DNA of 64,000 nucleotides from JBDIAG01 sp047974565 (GTDB taxonomy: Bacteria; Actinomycetota; Actinomycetes; Actinomycetales; CAWJMD01), in NCBI GenBank assembly GCA_047974565.1, contig JBKECN010000035.1:124001-188000 (forward strand), in the 5' to 3' direction. A program made the position numbers and the translations under genes. Position 1 is the stretch's first letter; the number at the start of each line of letters is the position of its first letter. Below are positions 35,886 through 45,029 of the stretch, one piece after another. The notes below the pieces were generated by a model. It saw only the letters and a program-made list of their open reading frames with translations. It had not been told where the DNA came from and did not search any database.

Positions 35886-35908
35886 AACCTGACAGCGTCT
35901 GTCAGGTT
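35886..35908. promoter_or_regulatory. Perfect palindrome upstream of the glycosylase gene, operator-like
   Basis: AACCTGACAG-CGT-CTGTCAGGTT: ten-base arms without mismatch around three bases. The form resembles TetR-type operators. It lies between the divergently arranged end of the GNAT gene and the glycosylase start, where a promoter is expected. No TetR gene is nearby. Confidence 0.5.
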
Positions 35909-35972
35909 CCGATACGCAACTCGGGACGAGCCGGAGACGCTGCGCCCTGCGCCACCTACGGCCGGATCCACG

Positions 35973-36455
35973 TCATCGGCGCATCCGCACAACCGGGATC
36001 GCCGCCTCCGGCGCCACATCGTGCACGTCCGTGCCGCCGTCCTCTGCGAAGCCGTGGTGGCGGTAGAACTCGCGGGCCCGGTGGTTCTCCCGGGCCACCC
36101 ATAAGGTCGCCGGACCGTCCCCGATCACCTCGCGCATCAACCGTGTCCCCAGCCCGGTGCCCTGATGGGCCGCCAGCACGTACAGGCCCCACAACTCGAC
36201 CGGGTCATCATCCGCGCCTGGCCGTGACCCGGCGAAGCCGACGAGTTCACCCTCGAGGTAGGCCACCACACGCCGATGCCTGGGGTCGCCGGCGGACAGG
36301 TCCCCGCGCCACCGACGCGTCACCGACTCGACGGTGATCGTGTCCCAGGCACTGGCCGGGAGCAGCGCTGAGTACGTCTCTACCCAACAACGGTGATGGA
36401 CGACGCCGATCACGGCCACGTCGGCCAGCGTCGGCTCACGAAGAACAGATTCCAC
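35973..36455 (-). CDS. GNAT-family N-acetyltransferase
   Basis: This 160-residue protein has the GNAT core: strand VELWGLYVLAAHQGTGLGTR with the acetyl-CoA loop Q-G-T-G-L-G, then LWVARENHRAREFYRHHGF, the usual C-terminal signature. The substrate cannot be told. The GTG start at 36455 has only a weak ribosome site. No operon partner is clear; the next gene on this strand starts about 165 bases downstream. Confidence 0.88.
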   Translation of the reverse strand: MESVLREPTLADVAVIGVVHHRCWVETYSALLPASAWDTITVESVTRRWRGDLSAGDPRHRRVVAYLEGELVGFAGSRPGADDDPVELWGLYVLAAHQGTGLGTRLMREVIGDGPATLWVARENHRAREFYRHHGFAEDGGTDVHDVAPEAAIPVVRMRR

Positions 36456-36928
36456 CCGCTCAGGCTGACACAGGCCGCCCGTCCCGTCGGCAGGCGTGGG
36501 ATGCGCCCGCCCTCACTTGCGAGGATCTGAGCCTGAGCGCCCGCCATGAGGTCCCCCCAGAGGTTGCGCGTGGAATCCCACGCGCCGCCAGGCACACACA
36601 CCTGCGGATGGACATGCGTACCGGCTGGCGGCGATCACGCGGTGAGCAGGCGAGCGCATCCAGCAATCGCCGGAACGCATGTCCCACCGCAGATGTCCTG
36701 CTCGGCTTCCCACGCGAACCGCCCAGCCCGCACCCGCGGGTGCCGCCCGGTCGGCAGAGGTGAACAGCGGCTGCAGACGCCTGCTCCGCGCCTCTGGGAC
36801 GGTGCGCACGATGCCCGGTCCGCGTGGAGGCATCTGCCGGGATGGCAGCTGGGGCCGTGTCGCCGGCCCGACCCGACTTCGTGCATTCGATGTCGGGTCG
36901 GCTCCCAGGATCGGGTACCCTCGTCCGC
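36456..36928. other. Intergenic region before tRNA-Ser(GGA)
   Basis: About 470 bases. I see no gene, repeat or RNA here apart from probable promoter sequence for the tRNA near its right end. Confidence 0.3.
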
Positions 36929-37013
36929 GGAGGATTCGCCTAGTGGCCTAGGGCGCACGCTTGGAAAGCGTGTTGGGGGAAACCCCTCACGGGTTCAAAT
37001 CCCGTATCCTCCG
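36929..37013 (+). tRNA. tRNA-Ser (GGA)
   Basis: An 85-base class II tRNA. Acceptor GGAGGAT pairs with ATCCTCC; anticodon stem CACGC/GCGTG surrounds loop TTGGAAA with anticodon GGA. The long variable arm TTGGGGGAAACCCCTC and T-arm GGGTTCAAATCCC are visible. CCA is not encoded. Confidence 0.95.
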
Positions 37014-37308
37014 CTCGCTGGCCGGCCGTACCGGGGCCGTCAAAGACACTCCCCCGGGCGGCGGCACCTCCCACACCGTTGATCGTGTGCCGAGGTGAGC
37101 ACGTGTCGTTCAGGTAGCACGTACTGTCGAGGTGAGCATGTGCCCGTCAAGGTGCGAGCGACCGGCACCGCACCGCTACCCGACCCAGCGCGGCCTCGGC
37201 GTGCCTACGGACCACCCCCGCAAAATGTGGCAAGGCGGCGGACGGGTGTCACGGCCTCGGCGCCCTACGGACCAGCCACCATCGGCCACGCCCCATGCGG
37301 GGCACCCC
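37014..37308. other. Spacer with short direct repeats
   Basis: Holds two near-identical copies of CGAGGTGAGCAYGTG (about 37090-37104 and 37128-37142) and two of CTACGGACCA (about 37205 and 37264). No gene is supported. It separates tRNA-Ser from the end of the restriction gene. Confidence 0.35.
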
Positions 37309-38010
37309 TCAGAAGGGCAGCGGCAGGGTCAGATCCGGCGGATCCGACCGGGCAGGTCGGCGGCGACCACTCGCCGCCGTTGCGCTCTGGTCGCGGTACA
37401 CCCAGTTCTGCCTGAGCTTGGCCAGGCCGGCCTTGTCGAGGGTGGCGGTGCGCGTGCCCAACTCGCCTCGTTCGTTGCGTCGGAAGTCGTCCGTGCCGAC
37501 CCGGCCCAGATACACCTCGGTGAACAGCAGGGCCGCGCGGGCCGCCACCGGCTGGGTCTTGTCGTCCACCTCGTAGACGAAGACGCACATCCACTGCTGC
37601 CGGGCACCGTGAGTATCCACCGCGCCACCAGCCTTGCGAGTGGACTTGATCTCCACACCCTCGCTGCCGGCCCGCACCTGGTTGTCGGGATAGACCCCGT
37701 GCACGAGCAGATCAGGGTGGCCGTTGTGATGGCCGTTGACCACCAGCGACCGCGAGTGCTTGGCCAGCGACTCGGTGAGCATGTCGGAGATCACCCCGGA
37801 ACAGATCGCCGGGCGCAGCAGGTCGTCCAGCCTCGGCAGACTACGACCGCTCAGACCCGTGTTGACGTCGTGGAAGAAGTCGTAGACGTCCTGCATGGCT
37901 GCCTGGAAGTCGAGGGGGCGCAGGCTATAGGGCAGGTCGACCTCGGGGTTGAAGCACTCGGGCCGCACGGTGCGCGGTCGAATCGAGCGCTCAGTTGGTG
38001 CCTCTGACAC
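37309..38010 (-). CDS. Probable type II restriction endonuclease (PD-(D/E)XK fold)
   Basis: This 233-residue protein carries a PD-(D/E)XK nuclease motif: HPDLLVHGVY (P99-D100) followed by GVEIKSTRK (E120-I-K122). The GTG start lies six bases after the stop of the DNA methyltransferase gene, so the two are an operon of the modification-then-restriction kind. The function is inferred from the motif and the partner; I do not recognise a named enzyme, and the cut site is unknown. A role in defence against foreign DNA is likely. Confidence 0.75.
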   Translation of the reverse strand: MSEAPTERSIRPRTVRPECFNPEVDLPYSLRPLDFQAAMQDVYDFFHDVNTGLSGRSLPRLDDLLRPAICSGVISDMLTESLAKHSRSLVVNGHHNGHPDLLVHGVYPDNQVRAGSEGVEIKSTRKAGGAVDTHGARQQWMCVFVYEVDDKTQPVAARAALLFTEVYLGRVGTDDFRRNERGELGTRTATLDKAGLAKLRQNWVYRDQSATAASGRRRPARSDPPDLTLPLPF

Positions 38011-38016
38011 AGCAAC

Positions 38017-38943
38017 TCACCCCCCGGGCGTATCTGCCCTGGCGGTGACGGTCAAACCCGCCAACCGGGGCAGCGACCGCTCCGCCACCCGCAAGTACGC
38101 CTCGTCCAGTTCGACGCCCACGCTCTGGTACCCCACCGCCTCGGCGGCAGCCAGCGTCGAGCCGGACCCGGCGAAGGGATCAAGGACGACCCCCGTTCCC
38201 AGCGGCAGAATCGCCCGGACGACCTGGCGCAGGAATGCCTGCGGCTTGAGCGAGGGGTGCGCCGCCAGAGCACGCTCGGCTCGCGAGGTCGGCGCCGAAC
38301 GGATCACGTCCCCGAAGGGCTGGTCAGCCGAGATACGCCGCAGCCCTCCGGTACCCCACCGAGCGAGATTGGCGGCCACGGTGCCCTCGACGGGCTTGCG
38401 GTAGAGCAGCCAGGGCTCCCACATGCTGCGCGGCATCACCGACACGTCGGGGAACTCGTCATGGGCGTTCTTCGGCCGGTCGCCACCGCGCATCGTCTGC
38501 ACCAGTCGGACCACTTCGCCCCGACGCTGCAACCCACCCGCCGACAAGGCGGTGGAAATTCTGTGCGAGACAAGTGGATTCGCTGCCACAAGGACGTGGG
38601 CCCCAGGAACCAGGACCCGGACGAGCGCCTCGGCCAGGGCGGTGAACATCTCGTCGAGCCGCTCCAGCTCGGCCCGGGTGAGCGTGGTGAAGCGCGGCAG
38701 CGGCGAGCGCTGGTGCCCGTCGAAGGCGGGCGGGATTCGCCAGACCCCACCCCGGCCGGCACGCAACTTGCGCTGCTCCTTCTCCGAGTACTCCACCAAG
38801 CCGTACGGCGGGTCGGTGACGACACCGTGGATCGAGTTGCTCGGCTGGTCGGCCAACCACTCCAGGCAGTCTGCGTGAAACATCCGCGCCCGCCCATGGG
38901 TGAGCACCGGCTCCCAGACGCGACCGATCGCCGGTTCGCTCAT
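38017..38943 (-). CDS. DNA methyltransferase, beta class (N4-cytosine/N6-adenine), type II system
   Basis: This 308-residue enzyme has the catalytic motif TDPPYG near the N-terminus (43-48) and the AdoMet-binding motif DPFAGSGST near the C-terminus (from about 255), followed by VGVELDEAYL. That order defines the beta class. It would protect host DNA at the site cut by the nuclease encoded next. The ATG at 38943 gives MSEPAIGRVWEPVLTHG with GGGCGAGG just before; a longer frame to 39039 has no support. An intact catalytic site suggests an active enzyme. Confidence 0.9.
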   Translation of the reverse strand: MSEPAIGRVWEPVLTHGRARMFHADCLEWLADQPSNSIHGVVTDPPYGLVEYSEKEQRKLRAGRGGVWRIPPAFDGHQRSPLPRFTTLTRAELERLDEMFTALAEALVRVLVPGAHVLVAANPLVSHRISTALSAGGLQRRGEVVRLVQTMRGGDRPKNAHDEFPDVSVMPRSMWEPWLLYRKPVEGTVAANLARWGTGGLRRISADQPFGDVIRSAPTSRAERALAAHPSLKPQAFLRQVVRAILPLGTGVVLDPFAGSGSTLAAAEAVGYQSVGVELDEAYLRVAERSLPRLAGLTVTARADTPGG

Positions 38944-39045
38944 CCTCGCCCGCTCGCGCTGTTCATTGGTCCATCCGTCTCTGCCTGTTCCGCCCACGGT
39001 ATTGCCCGCGCGATGAATACTGCGGTAACGCCGTGGCATTAGCCG

Positions 39046-39138
39046 TCACTCACGCCGGCGGCCGGATCGACGCCCGCCACCCCACCAAGTGAGCACTTGG
39101 CAGGCGAGAACGGGACCGACGATCAACCACGCGGACAT
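39046..39138 (-). CDS. Possible 30-residue membrane peptide
   Basis: Short frame starting at ATG 39138: one hydrophobic helix (MSAWLIVGPVLACQVLTWW) followed by a basic tail GGGRRSGRRRE. It lies 88 bases after the HerA-like gene on the same strand. Ribosome site is weak. The spacer before it holds a tandem repeat of about 18 bases (39183-39219). Coding is plausible but unproven. Confidence 0.3.
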   Translation of the reverse strand: MSAWLIVGPVLACQVLTWWGGGRRSGRRRE

Positions 39139-39226
39139 CGTGACACCGGGCACCGACAACGGCTCCGGACCCCCACGAGCCGCAGTCACACCCGAGCCCG
39201 CAGTCACACCAGAGCCCGCACAGAGC

Positions 39227-40789
39227 TCAACTGCGCCGCTTGCGGACCCCGAACAGCGACCGGGTGATCTCGCGACCCACGACCGTGGCAGCCGAGCGCG
39301 TGAAGGATCTGAATGCCGAGGAGCCGAGGATCTTCTCGATGGCCGAGTCCTCCTGCGGCTCCCGACGGGCCGGCTCCGCGCGGCGCCAGGTCGGCTCGGC
39401 CCGGGAAGGCGTCGGCTCGCTCGGTGCGGGCGCGCTGGGCGCGGGCGGGGCGACCTTCGCGGTGAGCATCTCGTACGCGCTCTCCCGGTCGATCTCGGTG
39501 CCATACCTGGAGAACAACGGCGATGCCTTCACCTGCGCGGCCAACTCGGCTGGCGGAATCGGCGCCATCAGCGACTGCGGGGCCCGCAGACGCGTCCAGG
39601 CCACCGGCGTGGGTGCCCCCCGTTCGCTGAGCACGGTGACGATCGCCTCACCGGTGCCCAGGGAGGTGAGCACCTTCTCCAGGTCATACCCGGAGGTCGG
39701 ATAGGTCTTCGCAGTCGATTTCAGCGCCTTGGCGTCCTCGGGGGTGAACGCCCGCAGCGCGTGCTGGACTCGCGAGCCGAGTTGGCCGAGCACATCTCGG
39801 GGCACATCGGTGGGCGACTGGGTGACGAAGAAGACGCCTACCCCCTTGGAGCGGATCAACCGCACCGTCTGGGCGATCTGATCGAGGAAGTCCTTGCTGG
39901 CGTCGTTGAACAGAAGGTGCGCCTCGTCGAAGAAGAAGACGAGCTTCGGCTTGTCCAGATCGCCCACCTCGGGCAGGTTCTCGAACAGTTCGGCGAGCAG
40001 CCACATGAGGAAGGTCGAGAACAGTCGCGGCTGGCTCTGCACCGCGGTCAGCTCCAGGCAGGAGATGACACCGCGACCGTCAGCGGTGGTACGCAACAGA
40101 TCGGACACCTCGAAGGCCGGTTCACCGAAGAACTCCTCGGCCCCGGCGTCGGCGAAGGCGATCAGCTCGCGCAGGATCACCCCGGCGGTGGCCTTGCTCA
40201 GCCCGCCCAGGTCGGCTAGTTCCGCCTTACCGTCCTCGCTGGTGAGGTATTGCACGACGGCGCGCAGGTCCTTGAGGTCGAGCAGCGGCAGGCCCTTGGA
40301 GTCGGCGAAGTGAAAGATCAATCCGAGCGAGGACGTCTGCACCTCGCCCAGATCGAGCACCTTCGCCAGCAGGGTGGGCCCGAAGTCGGTGATCGTGGCC
40401 CGCACCGGCACCCCCTCCCCCTGACCGCCGAGCGCGAGGAACTCCACCGGTGCCGCTCGAGGTTGCCAGTCCTGACCCACGTCGCCCGCCCGGGCGCTGA
40501 TCTTGTCATTCGCGGCACCAGCGGCGGCCAGGCCCGACAGGTCCCCCTTGACGTCGGCGACGAAGACGGGAACCCCGGAGGCGGACAACTCCTCGGCCAT
40601 CAGTTGCAGGGTCTTGGTCTTGCCCGTGCCGGTGGCCCCAGCCACCAGCCCGTGCCGGTTGAGCACCGCCAACGGAATCCTCACTCCGGCGTCGGGAACT
40701 CCGGCACCGTCCACCACGAGGGCACCCAGTTCCAGAGCCGGCCCCTGGACCGCATAACCGGCCTTCACCTCATCGACGTTGTCGCTCAT
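39227..40789 (-). CDS. HerA-like/DUF853 ATPase
   Basis: This 520-residue P-loop ATPase has Walker A GATGTGKT near residue 52 and Walker B LVFFFDEAHLLF, followed by SKGVGVFFVTQSP. This is the DUF853 branch of the HerA-FtsK translocase group; it is widespread and poorly understood, with proposed roles in DNA handling. A proline/alanine-rich segment (about 430-480) precedes a basic tail ending FGVRKRRS. The ATG at 40789 follows GGAGGGTGG. It is divergent from the small ParB-like gene. Confidence 0.88.
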   Translation of the reverse strand: MSDNVDEVKAGYAVQGPALELGALVVDGAGVPDAGVRIPLAVLNRHGLVAGATGTGKTKTLQLMAEELSASGVPVFVADVKGDLSGLAAAGAANDKISARAGDVGQDWQPRAAPVEFLALGGQGEGVPVRATITDFGPTLLAKVLDLGEVQTSSLGLIFHFADSKGLPLLDLKDLRAVVQYLTSEDGKAELADLGGLSKATAGVILRELIAFADAGAEEFFGEPAFEVSDLLRTTADGRGVISCLELTAVQSQPRLFSTFLMWLLAELFENLPEVGDLDKPKLVFFFDEAHLLFNDASKDFLDQIAQTVRLIRSKGVGVFFVTQSPTDVPRDVLGQLGSRVQHALRAFTPEDAKALKSTAKTYPTSGYDLEKVLTSLGTGEAIVTVLSERGAPTPVAWTRLRAPQSLMAPIPPAELAAQVKASPLFSRYGTEIDRESAYEMLTAKVAPPAPSAPAPSEPTPSRAEPTWRRAEPARREPQEDSAIEKILGSSAFRSFTRSAATVVGREITRSLFGVRKRRS

Positions 40790-40975
40790 AACCACCCTCC
40801 CGTCGGTGCATGCCTGCCAGGCAATCCCGCCGAGGCTATCGCGACGCCGTCCGGTGGTCAGGCAGGTGCACGCGGGCCCGCCCCCACACCTGCCCGGACC
40901 ACAGGTCGCCGGATCATCGGCGACGCACCGCGCGCTGCGGCCGACGCTGTCGGTCCTGCTCGTAAACTGGCGACC

Positions 40976-41269
40976 GTGATCTTCAAGGCGGTCGGCGACT
41001 CCAAGCCGTACCCGGAGCACGACCTGCAGAGCCGGGACTGGGCCAAGGTGCCGCCCCGGCAGGTCCGCCTGGCTGATCTCACCACGACGAAGCGACATCT
41101 CGACCTGGGCACATTGCTGGCCGAGGACTCCACCTTCTACGGAGACCTGTTCGCCCATGTAGTGGCGTACCAGGGCGAGTACTACCTCGAGGACGGCCTG
41201 CACCGCGCACTGCGAGCCGCCCTGCACCAGCGTCACGTGCTGCACGCCCGGGTGCTCGACCTTGGCTGA
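40976..41269 (+). CDS. Small ParB/Srx-fold-like protein, leaderless
   Basis: A 97-residue protein that begins VIFKAVGDSKPYPEHDL and ends with GEYYLEDGLHRALRAALHQR, where the GLHRA segment matches the GxHR core of ParB/sulfiredoxin folds. Its function is unknown. TAAACT at 40963-40968 is a good -10 and lies seven bases before the GTG, and there is no ribosome site, so translation is probably leaderless. Twelve bases separate it from the LytR_C gene, implying an operon. Confidence 0.75.
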   Translation: MIFKAVGDSKPYPEHDLQSRDWAKVPPRQVRLADLTTTKRHLDLGTLLAEDSTFYGDLFAHVVAYQGEYYLEDGLHRALRAALHQRHVLHARVLDLG

Positions 41270-41280
41270 CGGAGGAAAGA

Positions 41281-41963
41281 TGGCCGACGAGAAGTCCCCG
41301 CTGGACACCCCGCCCGGGGCTCCGGCGCCGCCGCATCGCCCGCCGGCACACCGCCCGCCGGTTCGTTCGGCCGAGCAGGAGTGGACCCAGGAGGACGAGG
41401 ACCGCTACCAGCAACAGCGGCTTCGCCAGGCTCAGCGAGCCAAGGTTCGCCGCCGACAGGGCCTGTCGTTCTTCGCGATCGTCCTGGTGGTCGCCCTGAT
41501 CGGCGTCTTCGGCGCGGCGATCAACCAAGGCGTGATCTCGCTGCCCTTCGGCAACGACGATCCGGTCGTGTGCCCCACCCCCGTGACGGACGTGGCCGCA
41601 CCCGGCGACGTCAAGGTCAACGTGCTCAATGCGACCACCACCAAGGGGCTGGCCAGCCGCACTTCTCAGGAACTCTCCGGACGCGGCTACTCCGTGGCCA
41701 GTACCGGAAACGCCCCGGATGCCCAGCGCGAGTTCCCAGACCCGGCCCAGGTGCGCTACGGCCCGGACTCACTCGCCGAAGCCAAGTCGGTCCAAGCCCA
41801 GGTGAGCGGCGCGGTGCTGGTGGAGGAACCGGAGCGCACAGACACCACCGTCGACCTCGTGCTCGGCTCATCCTTCACCGAACTGGCCCCCGCCGATGCC
41901 GCCGCGCAGGCCATCGCGCCCACTCCGGTTGAATCGCCTGAGGGTTGCACGCCCGCGTCCTGA
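41281..41963 (+). CDS. LytR C-terminal (LytR_C) domain membrane protein
   Basis: This 227-residue protein has a proline-rich cytosolic N-terminus, a charged segment, one membrane helix (LSFFAIVLVVALIGVFGAAI, about 62-82) and an external LytR_C domain (VKVNVLNATTTKGLASRTSQ onward). Proteins with the LytR_C domain alone are common in actinobacteria near envelope genes; the role is unknown. GGAGGAAAG precedes the ATG. It follows the ParB-like gene in the same operon. Confidence 0.85.
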
Positions 41964-42115
41964 AAGTTCGGCCAGCGAGGCCCTCGCGCTTTGCCCTACA
42001 GTCGCCTTCGGGGGCGTGACGTAGAACACTCTGCAGGTGCGAGCAGCACGTACGAGGCAGCACCGTGGGCCGCACCAGCGGCCCACCCATCGCCAGGACG
42101 AGGAGAAGGCCACCG

Positions 42116-44947
42116 ATGACGGACGCCAAGGCGACCCGACAGACCCCCGTTCCGCCAAGGGGTGAGGCCGGCACCGATCGTCCGCCACCCCGGGCGAAGG
42201 CGAGTACCGACGGCACCACGAGCAAGGCGGGCACTGCCACGACCGCCGGACAGGGCACCTCGACCAAGCCTGGCCGGGCACCGAAGAAGACCCAGTCGAG
42301 CACCTCCGGCGATGGCAAGGCAGCACCGTCCGGCGCCGCGAGGCCGGCGGCGAGCAAGGCCTCCGCCGAGATGGTCGGAAAGAACGCCAGCGCAGAACCG
42401 GCAACCAACGAGCAGCAGGTCGCCCAGACCTCGAACAGTCCCCAGCCACCCGCCACGGGCGCAAGCCTGGCGCAGGGCTCGCCCGCTCACCCGGCGCCGA
42501 CGCAATCGCACCAGTCGGGCCTCCACCCCGATGGCGACGATCCGGATGTCGCGACGGTGGATGCCGCCGGCGCGGACGACGGTGCCGAGACCGCCCTGGA
42601 CGAAACCGGGCTGGACGAGACCGCCCCGGAAGACGCCGCACTCGACGAGACCGGACTGGACGAAACCGGGCTGGACGAAACCGGACTGGACGAGACCGGA
42701 CTGGACGAGACCGGACTGGACGAAACCGGGCACGCCCCCACGGAGATCACCTACGCCGAGAACTTCTATGCCGCACGCCCCCGAAGCCTGCGGCCGCGAG
42801 CCCGGTTGCGCACCACCCCAGGCACGCCCAAGGAGTTCGCCGGTGAGCCGGTCGGCACCAACCCCGACTATGTCGCGTGGCTGCGGGAGCAGTCGATGCT
42901 GGATGACGCCAAGCGGCTGGCCGCGCAGTTCTCCGGGCTGGGCTCGATGTGGCAGAACCCCTTCGCCAACCCGAATCCCCGGGCCGCGATCGAGTCGGCA
43001 TCGGTGTGGTTCACCGCCTACCCGATCTCGATGATCTCTCGCCCCCGGCAGTCCTTCCTGTCGACCCTGGGCGATCTGCACCTGTGGAAGGCCTTCCAGC
43101 AGATCGGCATCGACGGCATCCACACGGGCCCGGTGAAGATGGCCGGCGGGATCACCGGCTGGTCTCCGACCCCCAGCGTCGATGGGCACTTCGATCGGAT
43201 CTCGACCCGGATCGACCCGGCCTTCGGCACCGAGGAGGAGTTCCGCGCGATGTGCGAGGTGGCCGCCGAGCACGGCGGTACCGTCATCGACGACATCGTC
43301 CCGGGGCACACCGGCAAGGGCGCGGACTTCCGGCTCGCTGAGATGAACGTCGAGGACTTCCCCGGCATCTACCACATGGTCCACGTCCCCCGGGAAGACT
43401 GGGAGTTGCTCCCGCAGGTCCCGCAGGGCATGGACTCGGTGAACCTCGACGCGGAGGCGGAGAAGCGCCTCGCCGAGGCCGGTTACATCGTCGGGGAGAT
43501 GCAGCGGGTGATCTTCTACGACCCGGGCGTGAAGGACACGAACTGGTCGGCCACCGACGAGGTCGTCGGGCCCGACGGGATCGCCCGCCGCTGGGTCTAC
43601 CTGCACTACTTCAAGCAGGGACAGCCGTCGATCAACTGGCTGGACCCGACCTTCGCGGGCATGCGCCTGGTGATCGGCGACGCCCTGCACTCCCTCGGGG
43701 ACCTCGGCTCAGGGGCGCTGCGCCTGGACGCCAACGGTTTCCTCGGGGTGGAGAAATCCACCAGCGAGGGTCCGGCCTGGTCGGAGGGACACCCGCTCAG
43801 CGAGGGAGCGAACCAGATCATCGCCTCGATGGTGCGCAAGGTCGGTGGCTTCACCTTCCAAGAACTCAACCTCACCATCGACGACATCCGCAGCACCTCC
43901 GAGCAGGGCGCCGACCTCTCCTACGACTTCATCAACCGGCCGGGCTACCAGCACGCCCTGGTCACCGGGGACACCGAATTCCTCCGCCTGTGCCTCAATG
44001 AGAGCCTGCGGATGGGCGTGGACCCGGCAAGCCTGGTGCACGCCCTGCAGAATCACGACGAACTCACCTACGAACTGGTGCACTGGGCCACCCTGCACGC
44101 GGACGAGCGGTACCTGTTCCGTGGCGCCATGCGCCGCGGCGGCGATATCGCGGTGCGGGTCCGCCAGGACATGCTCGACGGCATCACCGGCGAGGAGCAC
44201 CCGTACAACAAGGTCTTCACCACCAATGGCATCGCGTCCACCTGTGCGACGGTCATCGCCGGCGCGCTCGGGGTGCATGACCTCGCCGAGATCGACGACG
44301 ACCTGGCCCGCAAGATCAAGCAGGCGCATCTGGTGTTCGTCGCCTTCAATGCCCTGCAGCCAGGGGTGTTCGCGCTCTCGGGCTGGGATCTGATGGGCAT
44401 GCTCACCGTGGACGAGAGCCAGATCATGCACCTGCTCGCCACCGGTGACACCCGGTGGGTCCATCGTGGCGCCTACGACCTGATGGGCTTCGACCCCGAC
44501 GCCACCGCATCGGGGTCGGGCATGCCTTTGGCCCGCAGCCTCTACGGCCCGCTGCCCGACCAGCTCACCAACCCGAACTCGTTCGTCTCCTCCCTGCAGC
44601 GAATCCTCGCCATTCGCAAGCACTATGGCATCGCGACCGCGAGGATGGTGGACGTCCCGGCGGTGGCGCACAAGGCCCTGCTTGTGTTGGTGAACGAGCT
44701 CGACGGTGGCGACAAGCACGTGCTCGTCCTGAACTTCGGCACCGAGGAGGTGCCCGGCATCGTCATCTCCACCCAGCTGGCCCCGGGGTCGAGCGTCCAG
44801 GACATGGCCACCGAGGAGTCCCTCGGGGAGGTGTCCTCCCTGCACTCGGTGCTGGTGAGCATGCCCGCTCTGGGTATCCGGTCACTACTGGTGCGCGAGC
44901 CCGAGCCGGTGCCGGAGGAGGACCTCCACGAAGGCGACCTGGCGTGA
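42116..44947 (+). CDS. GH13-family glucan-active enzyme (trehalose-synthase-like) with repeat-rich N-terminal extension
   Basis: This 943-residue protein has two parts. Residues 1 to about 205 are low-complexity (Ala/Thr/Ser/Pro) and include nine five-residue units, mostly LDETG (161-205). The rest is a GH13 barrel with the four conserved regions: DDIVPGHTGKG, GALRLDANGF (nucleophile aspartate), FTFQELNL (acid glutamate) and LQNHDELTYE. Overall it resembles maltosyl/trehalose-synthase-type enzymes more than secreted amylases, and has no signal peptide. The ATG at 42116 has AGGAGAAGG seven bases upstream. Its product cannot be fixed from sequence; trehalose or maltose metabolism would fit the importer elsewhere in the window. 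Confidence 0.85.
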   Translation: MTDAKATRQTPVPPRGEAGTDRPPPRAKASTDGTTSKAGTATTAGQGTSTKPGRAPKKTQSSTSGDGKAAPSGAARPAASKASAEMVGKNASAEPATNEQQVAQTSNSPQPPATGASLAQGSPAHPAPTQSHQSGLHPDGDDPDVATVDAAGADDGAETALDETGLDETAPEDAALDETGLDETGLDETGLDETGLDETGLDETGHAPTEITYAENFYAARPRSLRPRARLRTTPGTPKEFAGEPVGTNPDYVAWLREQSMLDDAKRLAAQFSGLGSMWQNPFANPNPRAAIESASVWFTAYPISMISRPRQSFLSTLGDLHLWKAFQQIGIDGIHTGPVKMAGGITGWSPTPSVDGHFDRISTRIDPAFGTEEEFRAMCEVAAEHGGTVIDDIVPGHTGKGADFRLAEMNVEDFPGIYHMVHVPREDWELLPQVPQGMDSVNLDAEAEKRLAEAGYIVGEMQRVIFYDPGVKDTNWSATDEVVGPDGIARRWVYLHYFKQGQPSINWLDPTFAGMRLVIGDALHSLGDLGSGALRLDANGFLGVEKSTSEGPAWSEGHPLSEGANQIIASMVRKVGGFTFQELNLTIDDIRSTSEQGADLSYDFINRPGYQHALVTGDTEFLRLCLNESLRMGVDPASLVHALQNHDELTYELVHWATLHADERYLFRGAMRRGGDIAVRVRQDMLDGITGEEHPYNKVFTTNGIASTCATVIAGALGVHDLAEIDDDLARKIKQAHLVFVAFNALQPGVFALSGWDLMGMLTVDESQIMHLLATGDTRWVHRGAYDLMGFDPDATASGSGMPLARSLYGPLPDQLTNPNSFVSSLQRILAIRKHYGIATARMVDVPAVAHKALLVLVNELDGGDKHVLVLNFGTEEVPGIVISTQLAPGSSVQDMATEESLGEVSSLHSVLVSMPALGIRSLLVREPEPVPEEDLHEGDLA
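42596..42730 (+). repeat. Nine tandem 15-bp repeats encoding LDETG
   Basis: Unit consensus CTGGACGARACCGGR, in frame, nine copies with the third diverged (CCGGAAGACGCCGCA) and the fourth starting CTCGAC. Each adds five acidic residues to the N-terminal extension of the GH13 enzyme. Copy number is likely to vary. Confidence 0.95.
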
Positions 44948-45029
44948 CCCCCGCCGGTCGAGGTGGTGCTGAGCACCCGCCCGGGGCTTGGTCCGCCTGC
45001 GCCGCCGGCTGGGCGCACGAGGCGACGGC

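Noticed and set aside
41996..43690. A 564-codon minus-strand frame opposite the GH13 gene
   Set aside because: It mirrors the repeat and barrel of the plus-strand enzyme; composition is typical of an antisense shadow.
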